A stretch of 64,000 nt of DNA from Miscanthus floridulus (lineage: Eukaryota > Streptophyta > Magnoliopsida > Poales > Poaceae): positions 2,938,804 to 3,002,803 of the forward strand of contig NC_089586.1 of assembly GCF_019320115.1 (NCBI RefSeq). The letters are read 5' to 3'. This document shows, in pieces, positions 33,159 to 45,660 of the stretch (its first letter is position 1; every line of letters begins with the position of its first letter). The position numbers and the translations under genes are program-made. The notes beneath the pieces were generated by a model. The model was not told the DNA's origin and searched no databases. It saw nothing but the letters and a program-made list of their open reading frames with translations.

Positions 33159-36100
33159 ATGGCGAAGAGAGACGCCCAGAAGAAAGGCGGAGTCATGGCA
33201 AAGGAGTGGTGGAAGTCAAGGAGCAATGAGCAGACCATTGAAGACCTCGTCGCCATGGGAGTGCTCCACAACAAGGCGCTCGCGGGATGGCGTGCGCCGA
33301 AAGGAGAAAGCTTCCCCGACCCACAACCAGGTGAGATTGTGGTGTTCGAGGATTTCTTCAAACGGGGTTTTGGGGTTCTAGTGCACCCTTTCCTTCAGGG
33401 TCTCTGCTTGTATTACCAGATTGGGATCTGCAATCTGCATCCCAACTCGATTCTTCTTATCTCCACCTTTATCCATCTCTGCGAGGCTTATGGTGGCTTC
33501 CAGCCCCATTTCGACCTCTTTCGCCACCTATTCTGTCTTCAGAAGAAAGGGAGCGGTGGCTCGAAGATAGCCGGAGGCGTCTACCTGAATCTGCGCGACA
33601 GTATGAAAGCCCAATACTTGCACTGCCCCTGGAATACCTCACTGGACGAGTGGTACAAGAAGTGGTTCTACATCCGTGAAGAGCTGAACACCATCACCAT
33701 GTGCGACGTGGGGCTGATCCCGGAGAAGAAGAACAGCTGGTCGGAGAAGCCCAAGAACTTGGAGCAGATCGCCGAACTGCTCGGGATGATCCCATGGGGA
33801 AGGCTAGATGGCCCAAGTGTGGTCGGGAACTTCATCAGCCGAAGGATCCAGCCCTGCCAGAAGAGGGTACATCCTGGCTTCGAGTACCAGAGGAGCGCAG
33901 ATCCAACAAGGACTAGGAAAGAGGCGCTCGATAAGATAGAAATCAAGGCCAGGATTGGAGAGCTATTCAACCTGGCTGATCCCAATTATGTCAGGTTGAA
34001 CGACATCGAGCACGCCTTCAAGCTGGCCCGACCTCCCCCAAAGGTAAATGGTGCTTCCTTTTAACTATAGAATCATGTTGTAATAAGAAACTGACTGTTG
34101 TTTCCGTTATGTGCCTCAGAGTAATGGTCGTGACCGGGCAGCAGTGTTCGTGTCTCCGCCCCCCAGTGTGGATTGGCCGCAAGTTGCCCGCCCAGCTGCC
34201 TAGACCAGCGCCAGGACCGATGACGTCCATTGGGCGGCACTCGAGGCTATGGAGGATGCATCGACCAGAGCCTCTGGCAAGCGTCCGGCTGCCAACAAAC
34301 GACACCAAGCCATCTTCCCCCTTTCGGATGATGAAGCAGAGGATGCGGACATCTTTCGGCTCGTCCCTCGAAAGAGGAGGAGACAAATGGGGTCGACGGA
34401 GCAGGGTGGCTCCTCTGTGCCAGCAGTGATCGCATCATCGACCACTGCAACACAGAGGACAAGCGAGGGAAATGTCGAGCATCAAACCCCGACGCCTGTA
34501 CCGATGGTGGAAAGAGTTCTGGTGGAGCCTACTGAGCACGCGGAGCAGGGGCAATCGAGAAGATGCTCCTTTGCCACATCATTCCGCGCTTCAAAGCTGT
34601 AAGTATCTATTACTTTGATGTAAGCTTGTAATTTGTATTGAATACTATTATCTTCTGAACTTTTCTCTGATATATTAGGTCGGCGTCCACCGAGAACCCC
34701 GACTGGCTAGCCAGGTGTGGCACAACTTCGCCAGTAATGGTGGGAAAAACTGCCCAGCAACCAGCCATGGAGGAGCCTGTAGAAGGAACTCCGCTGGGAC
34801 CTCAGTAGGCGGACGACCAGACATCAGTCCCCGAGCGGCTGGTCGAGAAGACAGCCAAGCAGAGTACAAGTGCTCCGAGCACAAACCCTGCTCAGGCGGA
34901 TACCTTGGCGCCAAGGGAACCAGATCAAGCCGAGGAGCAGCAGCCGAAAGTGGCATAGAGCACTCATGCTGATGCAACGGCTCGCGGGAAAGCCATGGTG
35001 GTCGCTGAGACTACAGACTCCAGACCAGCGCCGCCCCCTAAATAGGAGGCTGAAGAGGACGAAGTTGAAGAGGTCCTAGGCCATCTCCAAGATAAGTGAC
35101 AACATGTATATGTGTCGCGCTGGCGGAATGACGAGTGGGTGATGCACGAAGAAATCCCAGAGGTCGAAGAGACCCTAAAAGTTGAACGAGCGACAAAGTG
35201 TCTGGTGACAGAAGTCCAGGTATGACTAGTTTGACCACTTGACCCTGTTATGTAGTCGAACTGTCTTATTAATCTTGTCTATATGCAGGACTTGATGAAG
35301 ACCGCAAAGTACCGAAAGAGGTGCTTCGACCAGATTGAGGGGATTACGGCAAACAATAAAGAACTAACGGCCGAGGTGGAACGCTTGCGCCGCCAAGTTG
35401 AAGCCGTCGACCAGAAGAGGGCAGAGCTAGAGGCACAGAACCAGAACCTAGTCGGCCAGCTTAATAACAAAGAGCGGGAGAAAACAATTAAGTTTTCATC
35501 TTATCATAGCAAGTGCAGGACTTGTGTTGTTGCATTGTTGGCAGTAACAGCTGTAATGCAGGTTTAGAAGCTGAAGTGACCCGCCTCCAAGGAGAGAATA
35601 GCCGCGTGACCGCAGAGTGTGGTCGCCTAAGGGAGGACAACGAGAAGCTGGCGCTCGACCAGTCTGAACTCTGGGACCGCACAACCAAGATGAAGGAGGA
35701 TCTGAAAAGTAAGTATTTCAGACCACCTTTCTCATTCTATTGCCCGCTTTGTCTTGTCGTACCATTACATTTGATGTCTTGTACTGTGTTTAGTTTTAAA
35801 AGTCAATGCTAAGAGGCATTTAGAGGCCGTGATCAAAGAGCATGATGGCTAGAAAGCACGATGCCTCGAGGCCACCGAGGAGCGGGACACATGGAAGAAC
35901 CGGTGCCAAGCAGTGGCAACTGGCATTGTGCCCGTCCTCGACCTTATCGACCCGGCGCTCACAGAGGAAGAGCCAAGGATGCCCCAGCTCAGACTGGCCG
36001 AGAGATGCAGACAAGCGTGGGGATGGTTCCAAGAGTTCGTGAAGGAGGCGGGTGAGTACATGGGTGCCCATGTACTAAGCATGGTGCATGCCCACTACCC

Positions 36101-36386
36101 CCTGATCGATCTCAAGCGCCTAGAGACTGGGTACCTGAAGGAGGTAGACCCAGACAAGGCAGAGGAGCTTCGGACGGCCCAGCTAGACTTGTCATCAAAG
36201 ATAATTGGCGACATTAACCTGTGTGGAGGTAGGATAGCACCTATACAGGGTACGCCATCGACCAGTCAGCTAGAAACGCCATCAGTTGCAAGCCAACTGA
36301 CGAAGCCTGCGGTCTTGACTAGCCAGGCACCGGCGGGGCCATCCCCTTCAGCTCGACTAGCACAAGAGTCCCCGAGACTCGAGTAG
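33159..36386 (+). pseudogene. Antisense multi-exon ORF of the Tat-type element
   Basis: Exon 1 (33159-34043, 295 codons, intact) encodes the type of protein labelled putative gypsy-type transposon (Transposase_28) in grass genomes: KEWWKSRSNEQTIEDLVAMG, GFGVLVHPFLQGLCLYYQI and HPNSILLISTFIHLCEAYGG. Probable introns are 34044-34119 (GTAAAT...CTCAG), 34599-34678 (GTAAGT...TTAG) and 35220-35288 (GTATGA...GCAG); more follow at about 35488-35562 and 35710-35792. After splicing the phase is kept. Later exons give an acidic/basic Ser-rich part (about 34249-34598), heptad-like coiled coil (35289-35480 and 35570-35705) and a C-terminal block (35913-36386, LRLAERCRQAWGWFQEFVKEAGEYMG). In-frame stops break exons 2 and 3 (TAG 34201; then CAG TAG, GCA TAG, AAA TAG and AAG TGA in 34800-35100), so this copy is not functional. 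Role in the element is unknown. Confidence 0.75.
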
Positions 36387-36966
36387 GGTGTCGGAAGCGG
36401 TGAGTAGTAAGTGCCACGTGCCCCGGCCAGCCAATGTAATAGGCTTAGAGTTGTAGAAGGAGGACATAGGTGTGTTATTGTAAACTTGAGCCTCTTCAGG
36501 CAAGCTTGTAATAATGTAACTGTATATAATTATAAGCTTGTTTGCTTTGTACAAAGCGTATTTAAGCCTGAAACTTTATGTTGGTGTAACTAAGTGAGAA
36601 CGTGTTAACGTTCTGTTTAATTGTACCGTTTTGCTCGACACATCATCCCGAAGAGTTTGTGCGGCCCTAGTTTGGCATGTGGTCGGAGTGTGAGGTATGG
36701 TGACCTGTGCACACATAGACATGGACAAGTCAAACCAAGGGGGACCTGCCGATCACCCGTAACGTAGAGAGTGGATCTCATGCACGTGTTGGGAGGAACT
36801 GAAGACAGGGCCTGCTCCAAAAACCGTAGAAGGAGTGGTGGTCGGCTTTTACTGGCTAAGTTAGAATAACCATAAAATTCGAAGTGACACATTAGAGTGG
36901 TAAGAGAAATCATAATTGCTTTATTGAAGTAAATCGAAAGTACAAGTAGAGTACATATCTCAGTAG
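36387..36966. other. Overlap zone between the 3' ends of antisense ORF and pol
   Basis: Convergent ends: the plus-strand ORF stops at 36384-36386 and the minus-strand pol at 36967. The AT-rich stretch 36480-36600 could hold polyadenylation signals for the antisense transcript. No gene. Confidence 0.45.
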
Positions 36967-39900
36967 TTAAGCATAGAAATGTCTAAGCTTGTCGATGTGC
37001 CATGAGTTTGGTACGTCCGTGCCGTCCAGGTGAGCTAACCTGTAAGATGTTGGACGTGTGACTTCCTTGATCATGAAGGGTCCCTCCCATGGGGTTGCAA
37101 GTTTGTGGACACCAGCCTAGTTCGTCTTCCACTTCAGGACTAAGTCCCTGACCACGAAGAACCGCTCTTTAATGTTCTTGTTGTAGTACCTACGTAAAAC
37201 AGCAAGGTATTTGGCCATGCGTACACAAGAATCGAGCCTTTTCTCTTCTGCGATGTTCACTTCTAGCTCCCATACTTCATTGACCTTGCCTTCATCGAAG
37301 TTCTCTACTCGTGCTGATCGGAAACCTATATCTGGTGGGAGGACTACCTCAGCGCCGTAAACCATAAAGTATGGTGAGACGTCGGTGTTACGACTAGGCT
37401 GCGTTCTGAGGCCCCAAACTACAGCTGGTAACTCTTTGAGCCATCTTCTAGGAGCTGTGTCATTTTCTCTATACATCCTCTTCTTCAATGCGTCCAAGAT
37501 CATGCCATTTGCCCGCTCGACTTGTCCATTAGCTCTAGGGTGCGCCACCGAAACGTATTTTACTACTATGCTCCTTTCATCGCAGAAGTCCCAAAAGGCG
37601 TTCCCGGTGAACTGAGTACCCAGATCAGTGATGATGCTGTTGGGTACGCCGAAACGGTGGATGACCTGGTCAAGGAACGTGATAGCCTTCTCTGAGGATG
37701 CCTGTACCAGAGGCATGTATTCTATCCATTTAGAAAATTTGTCAATCAGCACGAAGACGCATGTAAATTTCCCAGGAGCTGGTTTGAAAGGCCCGATCAT
37801 ATCCAGTCCCTAGCATGCGAAGGGCCAAGAGGATGGAATCGTCTGGATCTCATGTGCTGGTACGTGGATTCTCTTGGCGAAGAACTGACAACCCTCATAG
37901 TGGCGGACTAGCTTCTCTGCGTCGACTATTGCTGACGTCCAGTAGAACCCTGCTCGGAAAGCCTTACCGACCAGTGTTCTTGAGGCCGCGTGGTTGCCAC
38001 AGGAGCCAGAGTGGATTTGGTCCAGGAGATGTTCGCCTTCTTCCTGGGTTATACACTTCATCAAGATTTCCTCCTTTGTGTTTTTGCGCCATAACTTGCC
38101 ATCGACGAGCAGATACTGCTTACTGTGACGCATCAGGCGCTCATTTTCTGTCCGATCAGTATAACCACTGCCATCTATTAAGTACTTGATGAAAGGTGTT
38201 CTCCAGTCTGGCTCATGAGTCATCAGAGGCGGCTCGGTTGTGCTCGGCGCCAGAACCGTAGCCACCAATTGCTGGTCTGGAGCTTTGTCGACCGTGGGAT
38301 CTTCCTCTTCGATGGAAGGCGTGAGCAGGTCTTGGACAAATACGCCATGTGGGATTTTGGCTTGGGATGATCCTAACTTTGACAGCGCATCCGCTGCTTG
38401 GTTCTTGTCCCAGACCACGTGTATGTACTCGATGCCATAGAACCTGCCTTCTAGCTTTCTTATCGATTTGCAGTATGCGTCCATCTTTTCGCTGGTCGTG
38501 TCCCAGTCCTTGTTGAGTTGGTTGATGACCAGAGCCGAGCCTCTGTAGACATAGAGACGTTTAACACCAAGCTCAACCGCAATGCGTAAACCATGGAGGC
38601 ATGCTTCATATTCAGCGGCGTTATTAGATGCCGGGAAATAAATCCTGAGGACATACCAGAGCTGCTCCTTGGATGGTGACATGAAAAGAACTCCTGCTCC
38701 CGCACCGTCAATGTTGAGAGAGCCATCGAAGTACATCGTCCAATATTCGTCGGATCTCGGAGAGGCAGGCGTGCTTAAGTCTGTCCACTCGACGATGAAA
38801 TCGACGAGTGCTTGAGACTTGATTGTAGTACGGCTTGCAAGTTCCAAGGAGAAGGGGCATAGCTCCATTGCCCATTTGACAATGCACCCGTTCGCATCCT
38901 TATTGCGAATGATGTCCCCCAAAGGGTACTTGGTCATGACCACCACATGATATCCGTCGAAGTAATGTCTCAACTTTCGGGATGTTATCAGTATGGAGTA
39001 GAGCAGTTTCTGAATCTGTGGGTACCTAGTCTTGGATTTGTTGAGGACCTCACTGATGAAATAAATTGGCCGCTGTACCTTATAGGCATGGCCCGGCTCA
39101 TCGCGCTCGACCACCATGGCAGTGGAGACCACCCGATTGGTTGCCGCAATGTAAAGGAGGAGAGTTTCGTCTTCTCTGGGAGCAGTGAGGACCGGAGGTG
39201 ATGTAAGGTATTGCTTTAGCTGCATGAAGGCAGCATCTGCTTCCTCCGACCACTCAAACTTCTTGGATGCTTTGAGCAATTTGAAAAACGGTAGTCCTTT
39301 TTCTCCTAATCTTGATATGAAATGGCTTAGAGCAGCCATGCATCCGGTAAGCTTCTGGACATCCTTCACCTTTTTTGGGGGCTTCATGTCTAAGATAGCT
39401 TTGACTTTCTCCGGGTTAGGGCGTATGTCGTCGTAACTGACGACGTTGCCGAGTAGTATGCCAGAAGGAACACCAAAGATGCACTTCTTTGGGTTTAACT
39501 TCCATTGGAACATATTGAGGGCTGCAAAGGTGCGTTCTAGGTTGTCAACAAGGGTATGTGCTTCCTTGGTTTTGACAACTACATCGTTGACATAAGCCTC
39601 AATGAGGCCGTCTTTTATCTCGTTGTTGAGGCAGGCCTATATAGCGTGTTGGTAGGTAGCCCCGGTGTTCTTGAGCCTGAACGACATAGTCATGTAGCAG
39701 TAGGCGCCGAAAGGCGTGATGAAAGATGTCTTGATCTGATCATCCTTTTTAAGAGCGATCTGGTGATAACCAGAGTAGCAATCAAGAAAAGAAAGCAGCT
39801 CGCAACTGGTGGTTGAATCTATGACCTCGTCTATGCGAGGTAAGCCGAAGGGGTCCTTAGGGTAGTGTTTGTTGAGATCAGTGTAATCAACATACATTCT

Positions 39901-41000
39901 CCATTCATTATTCTTTTTGCGTACAAGAACCGGGTTGGCTAACCACTCCAGGTGATACACTTCTTTAATAAATCCGGCTGCCAAAAGCCGTGTAACTTCT
40001 ACCCTAATCGCCTCCTTTTTGTCGTGAGCGAACCGTCGTAGCTTCTGCTTGATTGGTTTGGCCTTGCTGTTGACATTTAAGGAGTGCTCGATCAAGTTCC
40101 AAGGCACACCGAGCATGTCGGCAGGTTTCCATGCGAACACACCCACGTTGTTCCTCAAGAACCCGACGAGCGCATCTTCCTATTTGGGATCTAGGTTGGC
40201 CCCGATAAGGGCCATTTTGCTGGAATCGCCGTCGACCAGCTGGATCACCTTGTGCTCCGTTGACTTGATGTTCTTGCGTGGAGCCTCAAGCTCTGGGATC
40301 TCTAGGTGGTCGACTGAGGTCTTCTAAGCGTCGAGCATGGTCTCGGCCATGCGAATAGAGAGGTCGTGGGCCTCTGCTATTTTGAAGCTGTCGTCCTCGC
40401 AGGTATAAGCTGCGTATACGTTGCCTCTGAGGGTTAGAACTTCTTTCTTGGTAGGCATCTTGAGCACCAGATACCTGTAATGAGGTATGGCCATGAACTT
40501 GGTGAGCGATGGTCGACCAAGAATAGCATGGTAGGTGTCGTCGAAGTCAGCGACCACGAAGTTGACGTAGTCGGTGCGGAAGTGGTCCGGAGTCCCAAAT
40601 TGCACAGGTAACGTGATCTGCCCGAGAGGTGTAGAGCTCTATCCGGGGAGAACGCCCCAGAACTGCGCCTCATATGGCTTGAGGTCCACTTGGGCTATTT
40701 TCAGGGTAGGCAGACTGTTCTTGAACAGTATATCGAAGGAGCTGCCGCCGTCGATCAGTACTCTGTCGAACTGAACCTTATTGATACAAGGATCGAGGAC
40801 CAGGGGAAAACGTCCTGGTTCAGGTATGGCGGCCCATTGGTCCTTCTTGCTGAAGTAGATTTCACGGTGAGACCACGGGGGGAGCCACGGATCGGTGAGA
40901 AGGTTGTCGGTGTTTGCCACGTTCAAGCAAGCGCGGGCGAGCATCTTGCGTTCTCGTTTGGTCTCAATGGACACCTTTCCGCCGATGATGGTGTGCACGC
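36967..41000 (-). pseudogene. Tat-type element pol: protease, RT, RNase H, integrase
   Basis: In one phase from the gag side: a protease with LIDGGSSFDILF (about 40745) and later YHAILGRPSLTKFMAIPHY; and a reverse transcriptase with NEWRMYVDYTDLN, FLDCYSGYHQIAL and a catalytic box AYVNDVVVK at about 39580, where YxDD has become YVND. RNase H follows, with a second RNase H-like segment ([17 protein letters not shown], 38700; [19 protein letters not shown]) as in Tat elements, then an integrase zinc finger (38000) and core (IITDLGTQFTGNAFWDFC, NGQVERANG) ending at a TAA at 36967. In-frame stops include 40636-40638, 40324, near 40180, 39637, 37807-37809 and 37117. Most fit CAG to TAG. Confidence 0.88.
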
Positions 41001-43650
41001 GATTAGTTGGCTTGACGTATTTATGACGAGGGTCTGCATCGTCGTCGTCGTTATCATCGTTGCGCTATTCCCCTGTGTCGTTAGGCTTGTCGGACGTATC
41101 CGGAGCCTGTTGACGCGTGTAGATAGTCTTGAGGACGCGGCAATTCTCCATGGTATGGTTTGACTTAGGATGGAGCTGGCAGGGTCCCTTCAATGCTTTA
41201 GCGTAGTCATCCTCGTAGTTACGACATCAGCCACCCTTTTTAGCGATATTGACTTCACCATCGTCTTCCCGAGCACATTTGCTCCTGTAATCGTCACGGC
41301 GGTTACGCCGCTGATTACGTTGGTCACGGTGGTCGCGGGAATCATTGCGCTGGTTGCGGCGGTCAAAATTGTCATTCCGACCACGATTGCCGCGGTAATC
41401 GTCGTGGTGTGGGGGATGGTCGGAACGTGGGACCCTTGCTGCTTCTTCAACAATTATCTTTTTAGCGTCGTCGGCATCTGCATATTTCTTAGCGGTGGCC
41501 AAGAGCACTGTGACTGATTTAGGTCTCTTGGGGAGGAGCTTGTCCCTTAGGGCGTCGTGAAAGCGGAGGCCAGTGATGAAAGCCTCAATTGCCTCGTTGT
41601 CGGAGATTGATGGGACCTTGATGCACATCTCCGAGAAGCGCCGGACGTACTCACGCAGTGGCTCATCCTTTCGATCTCGAATCCATTACAGATCGTATTT
41701 GTTGCCTGGCTGTTCACAAGTAGCAATGAAGTTGTCGATGAAGGCTTGCTTGAGCTCCTGCCAAGAATCAAAGTAGTTCGCCGGCAAGCTAACCAACCAT
41801 TGGTGACCTGCATGGCCAACAGCGACTGGGAAATAGTTAGACATGATGTGCTCATCAGCCATGGCTGATCTGCACGCAGTTTCGTAGAGCATGACCCATA
41901 ATTCGGGGTTTTCCTTGCCGTCATACTTCTGAAGTTTTTCGAGCTTGAAATTTTTGGGCCATATGACTTGGCGAAGGTGTGGAGTAAACTACTTCAAACC
42001 TAGCGGGCCGTGGGCAGTGTCATATTCCATACGGCGATAGCTTTCATGGGATGCACGATCGTTGGCTCTCTGGTTGATGCGAACGCATAGATCACGTCCA
42101 CCGAGGTAATGGCGGAGATCGTTATTGCCATCACGGCGATCTCGATTGCCATCTGGATTAGCCCTACGACCGTGGTTATCACGGCGATTGTCGCGGTTAT
42201 CTCGGCGGTTGACATCTCGAACATCGTGGCGGTTATCCTCCCGGCGGCGGTTGTCGTCCTGACCACCATCATGACCATCGTTTCCGCCTTGACGGTTGTC
42301 CAATGGGTCGTCGTTGCGCGAGCCACGTTGGTTGAGTGGCTATGAGCGACTTGAGTATTGGCGGCTGTGGCTTGATTCGACTGAAACGGATGGAGCCCGG
42401 GCTTGATTCACCATCTCTGCGGTCTGAGCCATAGCAACCGTCAGATAAGCTTGTATGTCATCGCGAACTGCCTGGGTCTCGGGAGTGTTGGGTAGCCGCT
42501 GCATTGTCGCCATGGTGATGGCTACGTTGGCGCTTGGAGTCTTGAAGACTTGCTTGTCCCCCACCCTGTCGAAAGCATTGTTGAGGTCACGTGGCAGGAC
42601 CCTTATGCGTCGTGCCTCCTGGTCTACTTCAGCTTCGATTTATCGGCGATTAAACCGGTCAATATTGCATGCTTCGCGTGTAGTCTTTTCTTGTTCTGTT
42701 TCGCCAACTACTGACGGCTCGTCATTGCTGACAACATGGATCAAATCCCCTCGTCTTGGCGGGAAAGACGAAAATTGGGGGAAACCCGAGGCGTGGTCTG
42801 GGAGATCCAGATCGTATTTGACGCCTTCATCTTCGTGATGCTAAAGCTCGGTGTGGACAGATGCATTAGATGCGATGCTAGACGAGGAGCTAGAGTCACC
42901 CTCTTGGACTGTGTGGACGGATCCTTCTTGATAATCTTCAATCCGGACCATGTTGACGAAGTTGCATGGCTTCGGCCGAGGTCGGTGTATAGGACATAGA
43001 TCCGAGCGGCGTTGTAGGTTGTACGTGTAGCTAGAGGTAGCGTTTCGTAGGCCGTAGGGCTAGACCTGGTGGTTCTCCATCGAGGCTTCGTACTCGGAGA
43101 GTCGGAGACCCATTGCGAAGGCTGGCTGGCGACGAGCGAAGCGCCCCTCAGGAGTAGATACGACCACGAGATCTGTTCTAAGTCATGCAGGACAACTGGT
43201 CCGAGCTGGTCGGGTATATCTGTTGTGGGGAGCGGTTACCTGCTCATTAGGTTGACTTTGAATTGTACTTACCAGAGCTAGGGTTTCAGCGAGTTTGATG
43301 CCGACCCGATCGATGGGGTCGAGCAGGTTGGTGTTGTCGATCTGCTTCCCTCTGTAGCGGGGAAGCGGATGATGGGTTATCGGCGTGGCTGTAGGCGTGG
43401 TCGAAGCCAGATGTATCATGGTCAGAGCCAGATCCATCGTGGTTAGAGCCGTATCCGTCGTGGTCGGAGCCGTGTCCACCGTGGTCGGAGCCGTAGCCAA
43501 TGCAGGTGAAGTAGTGGTCGGCGCAGGTTGAATCCATGCCTCCTCCGTGGTCATGGCGATGGAGTCATTTGAGCTGGTGGTCCAGGTGATCTAGTCAACG
43601 GTGAACTTGAGGCTGTTCGGCGTAGCCATGGAGCCGGAGATGATGACCAT
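41001..43650 (-). pseudogene. Tat-type element gag
   Basis: The frame opens with ATG at 43650 (MVIISGSMATPNSLKFTVD, then TAG), 49 bases inside the 5' LTR. A Thr/Pro-rich N-terminal part is followed by LDPIDRVGIKLAETLALV, a central linker, an extremely Arg/Asp/Asn-rich tract (42000-42300), and the gag domain (MLYETACRSAMADEHIMSNY, FDSWQELKQAFIDNF, MCIKVPSISDNEAIEAFITGL). A second Arg/Asp/Asn-rich tract and a C-x2-H-x4-H-x4-C knuckle (CQLHPKSNHTMENC, about 41150) end it. Blocks are all in the same phase as pol, with at least seven stops. Confidence 0.8.
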
Positions 43651-43679
43651 CTTGTTTGCTTGGAGAGTAGTACGCACAC

Positions 43680-43698
43680 CCCCTACCTGGCGTGCCAC
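43680..43698 (-). promoter_or_regulatory. Leader / primer-binding region of the Tat-type element
   Basis: Directly inside the 5' LTR the minus strand reads GTGGCACGCCAGGTAGGGG. The position is that of the primer-binding site, but I cannot match it confidently to a tRNA. A related string (CGCGCAAGGTAGGG) sits inside the edge LTR at 683-697. Confidence 0.4.
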
Positions 43699-44172
43699 TG
43701 TCGACGAAATATAGTCGGTAGTCTACCTAGGGGTATGCCCAAGGTAGTAGATTGTCGGCAGATAGATGCGCAAGCCACAAACAAGATGGTGACGTAAGAT
43801 AGACACGAGGTCTTATCCAGGTTCGGCCGCTAAGAAGGCGTAATACCTACGTCATGCGTCTGATTTGTATTGCTGTATGTCAATGAGAGATGTTTTTTTA
43901 GAGGGATCCCCTGCCCGCCTTATATAGTCTGAGGGGCAGGATTATAGATCTGGAAACTAATCCTAGTCAGTTACAATTGCCATATGTGGCCGGATAAGGA
44001 TTCCTATTCTAACCGACCAGGATCCTGCTTGATCGCCAAATCCGCCTTGACTCCTTGTGTGGGACTCCGACCAGGTTGGCTAGGCCGCACGTCGTCTTTC
44101 GGGTGGACCGGACCCATCGATCCGGGCCGGCCCAAGCTTAGCCGTAAGGGTATAGGGGTTAATACCCCCACA
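43699..44172 (-). repeat. 5' LTR of the Tat-type element
   Basis: 474 bases, same ends as 31085-31557. Minus-strand TATA (GACTATATAAGGCGGG) at about 43914-43930. Confidence 0.9.
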
Positions 44173-44177
44173 CACTG

Positions 44178-45348
44178 GGCCATGCAGGGCCCAATCCCAG
44201 CGACCTGGTGGAAGTCGCCTCTAGGCATGCGGCCCTTATCTCCAAGGGGGATCGAGAGGTAATTACATTATAAATCCCAAGGAACGAATGCAGTATGCCA
44301 ATCCCAACGCCAGCCAGGAGGTTGAACCAGGGGCGAAGCTATGTTCATCTTAGGGGGTACCAAATGCACCCCCAAACTTTTAAAAATAGTAGATTTGATT
44401 AAAAATTCACGATATATGCACCCCTACAACACATGTATATGCACCCACAAGGCAAGTGCATCCCCCTCAGATATGCTCTAGCTTCGCCACTGGGTTGAAC
44501 AACCTACTGGTGACTTGCGTCAGCATCTTAATAATCATCATGACATTTGTCGCCGTATCGATAATCGGCGCAACTCGCGCCACGCGGAGGAGATTCTTTG
44601 TTGCCAGCAATACGAAGAAGCATGGGGCAACCCCGACGTGGCGTTTGAGCCGATCTAGCAGGCTCACTCCACCAACGTCACCCAGGTCGCCGCTGGTAAC
44701 GCTGCCCGACCAGCTACCGGTGCTGCTGTTCCACCAGCCGCTGGTGACGTTGCCGTCGCCGGTAATGTTGATGGTCTGCGAGCATTCACCACAAAGCTAT
44801 GGGCTATACAGTGGCCCCCTAACTTCAAGATCTTCGGTGTCGAGCAGTACGACGGTCATGCCAACCCGAAGCAATGGCTCATGAGCTACGGCATCGCCGT
44901 ACGAGCCGGCAGCGGCAACACCGATGTCATGGCAAACTACTTGCATGTCATGCTTAAGCCTGCCACGATGAATTGGCTCACAAACCTCCAATCGGACATC
45001 ATCGACTCATGGGATGACCTCAAGAGGTTGTTCATTGAGAATTATAAGGCTACATGTGAGAAGCCAGGGACGAAGCATGACCTGGCCAAAGTGTATCAGA
45101 AGCCTAGCGAGCTCCTTCAGAGTTACATCAAGCATTTCTTCGAGGTCAGGAATCGTATCTTGAACATCCTAGAGTCCGAGGTCATCGCTGCCTTTATCCA
45201 AGGACTTTACCATCATGATGAGCTCCGCAGAAAATTCAATAGGAAGCCACCAGCATCGATCAGCGAGATGTTCACAACCGCCAAACAATATGCTGACGCT
45301 GAGGAGGCTGACCTGCGTCACCGTGAAGATATCACCCGGGTTCCCTAG
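44178..45348 (+). pseudogene. Outer element gag, main domain
   Basis: Gag resumes after the second insertion. Once the MITE at 44328-44492 is set aside the frame reads through QEVEQ PTGDLRQHLNNHH, then the gag domain NFKIFGVEQYDGHANPKQWL, IIDSWDDLKRLFIENYKATC, LLQSYIKHFFEVRNRI and FIQGLYHHDELRRKF, ending with a stop at 45346. There is a TAG at about 44656. Same family of gag as the Tat-type element inside it. A following stretch to 45660 contains the remains of the knuckle region with several stops. Confidence 0.75.
44328..44492. mobile_element. hAT-type MITE inside outer gag
   Basis: 165 bases with 14-bp terminal inverted repeats, CAGGGGCGAAGCTA at the left and TAGCTTCGCCACTG at the right, and the 8-bp target duplication GGTTGAAC at 44320-44327 and 44493-44500. 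Termini starting CAG.G and an 8-bp duplication are diagnostic of hAT transposons; no coding capacity. Confidence 0.9.
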
Positions 45349-45660
45349 CCTGATCATCCACCATGTCGCAATGACGAACGTCGCGATGAATGGCGCAGTG
45401 ATGATCGAGACCACCGCTACGCCAAATGCGAGCGTTGCTTCGACAGCTGTGACCATTGTGACGGGTAGGAGAACTTGAGGGCAGGGCAGCTCCGACACCG
45501 CTGACTAGAGAACTTCATCACTTCCGTCAAGCAGCCTCATGCGAAGCATAACTACATCGCACAGTCCGACAAGCTCCTCGACGGCCCATGCCCCATTCAT
45601 AAAGGCGCAAAGCATACCATGAGGGAGTGCATGGGTCTAGCAAATATCTTCCAAGAATAG

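Larger units (their letters stand above)
31085..44172 (-). mobile_element. Complete Tat-type Ty3/gypsy element with antisense ORF
   Basis: LTRs 31085-31557 and 43699-44172 begin TGTCGACGAAATATAG and end TACCCCCACA on the plus strand; target duplication CACTG at 31080-31084 and 44173-44177. On the minus strand the order is LTR, gag (from 43650), protease, reverse transcriptase, RNase H, integrase (to 36967), then a long 3' region with an opposite-strand multi-exon ORF, repeats, polypurine tract and LTR. An antisense ORF between pol and the 3' LTR is a known trait of plant Tat-lineage elements. Recognisable gag and pol blocks are in one phase; only stops break it. Length 13,088 bases. Confidence 0.92.

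Noticed and set aside
41170..42345. Plus-strand Val/Ile/Thr-rich 'membrane' proteins at 41170-41517 and 42109-42345
   Set aside because: They are complements of the Arg/Asp/Asn-rich gag tract on the minus strand; hydrophobicity is a shadow of that composition.
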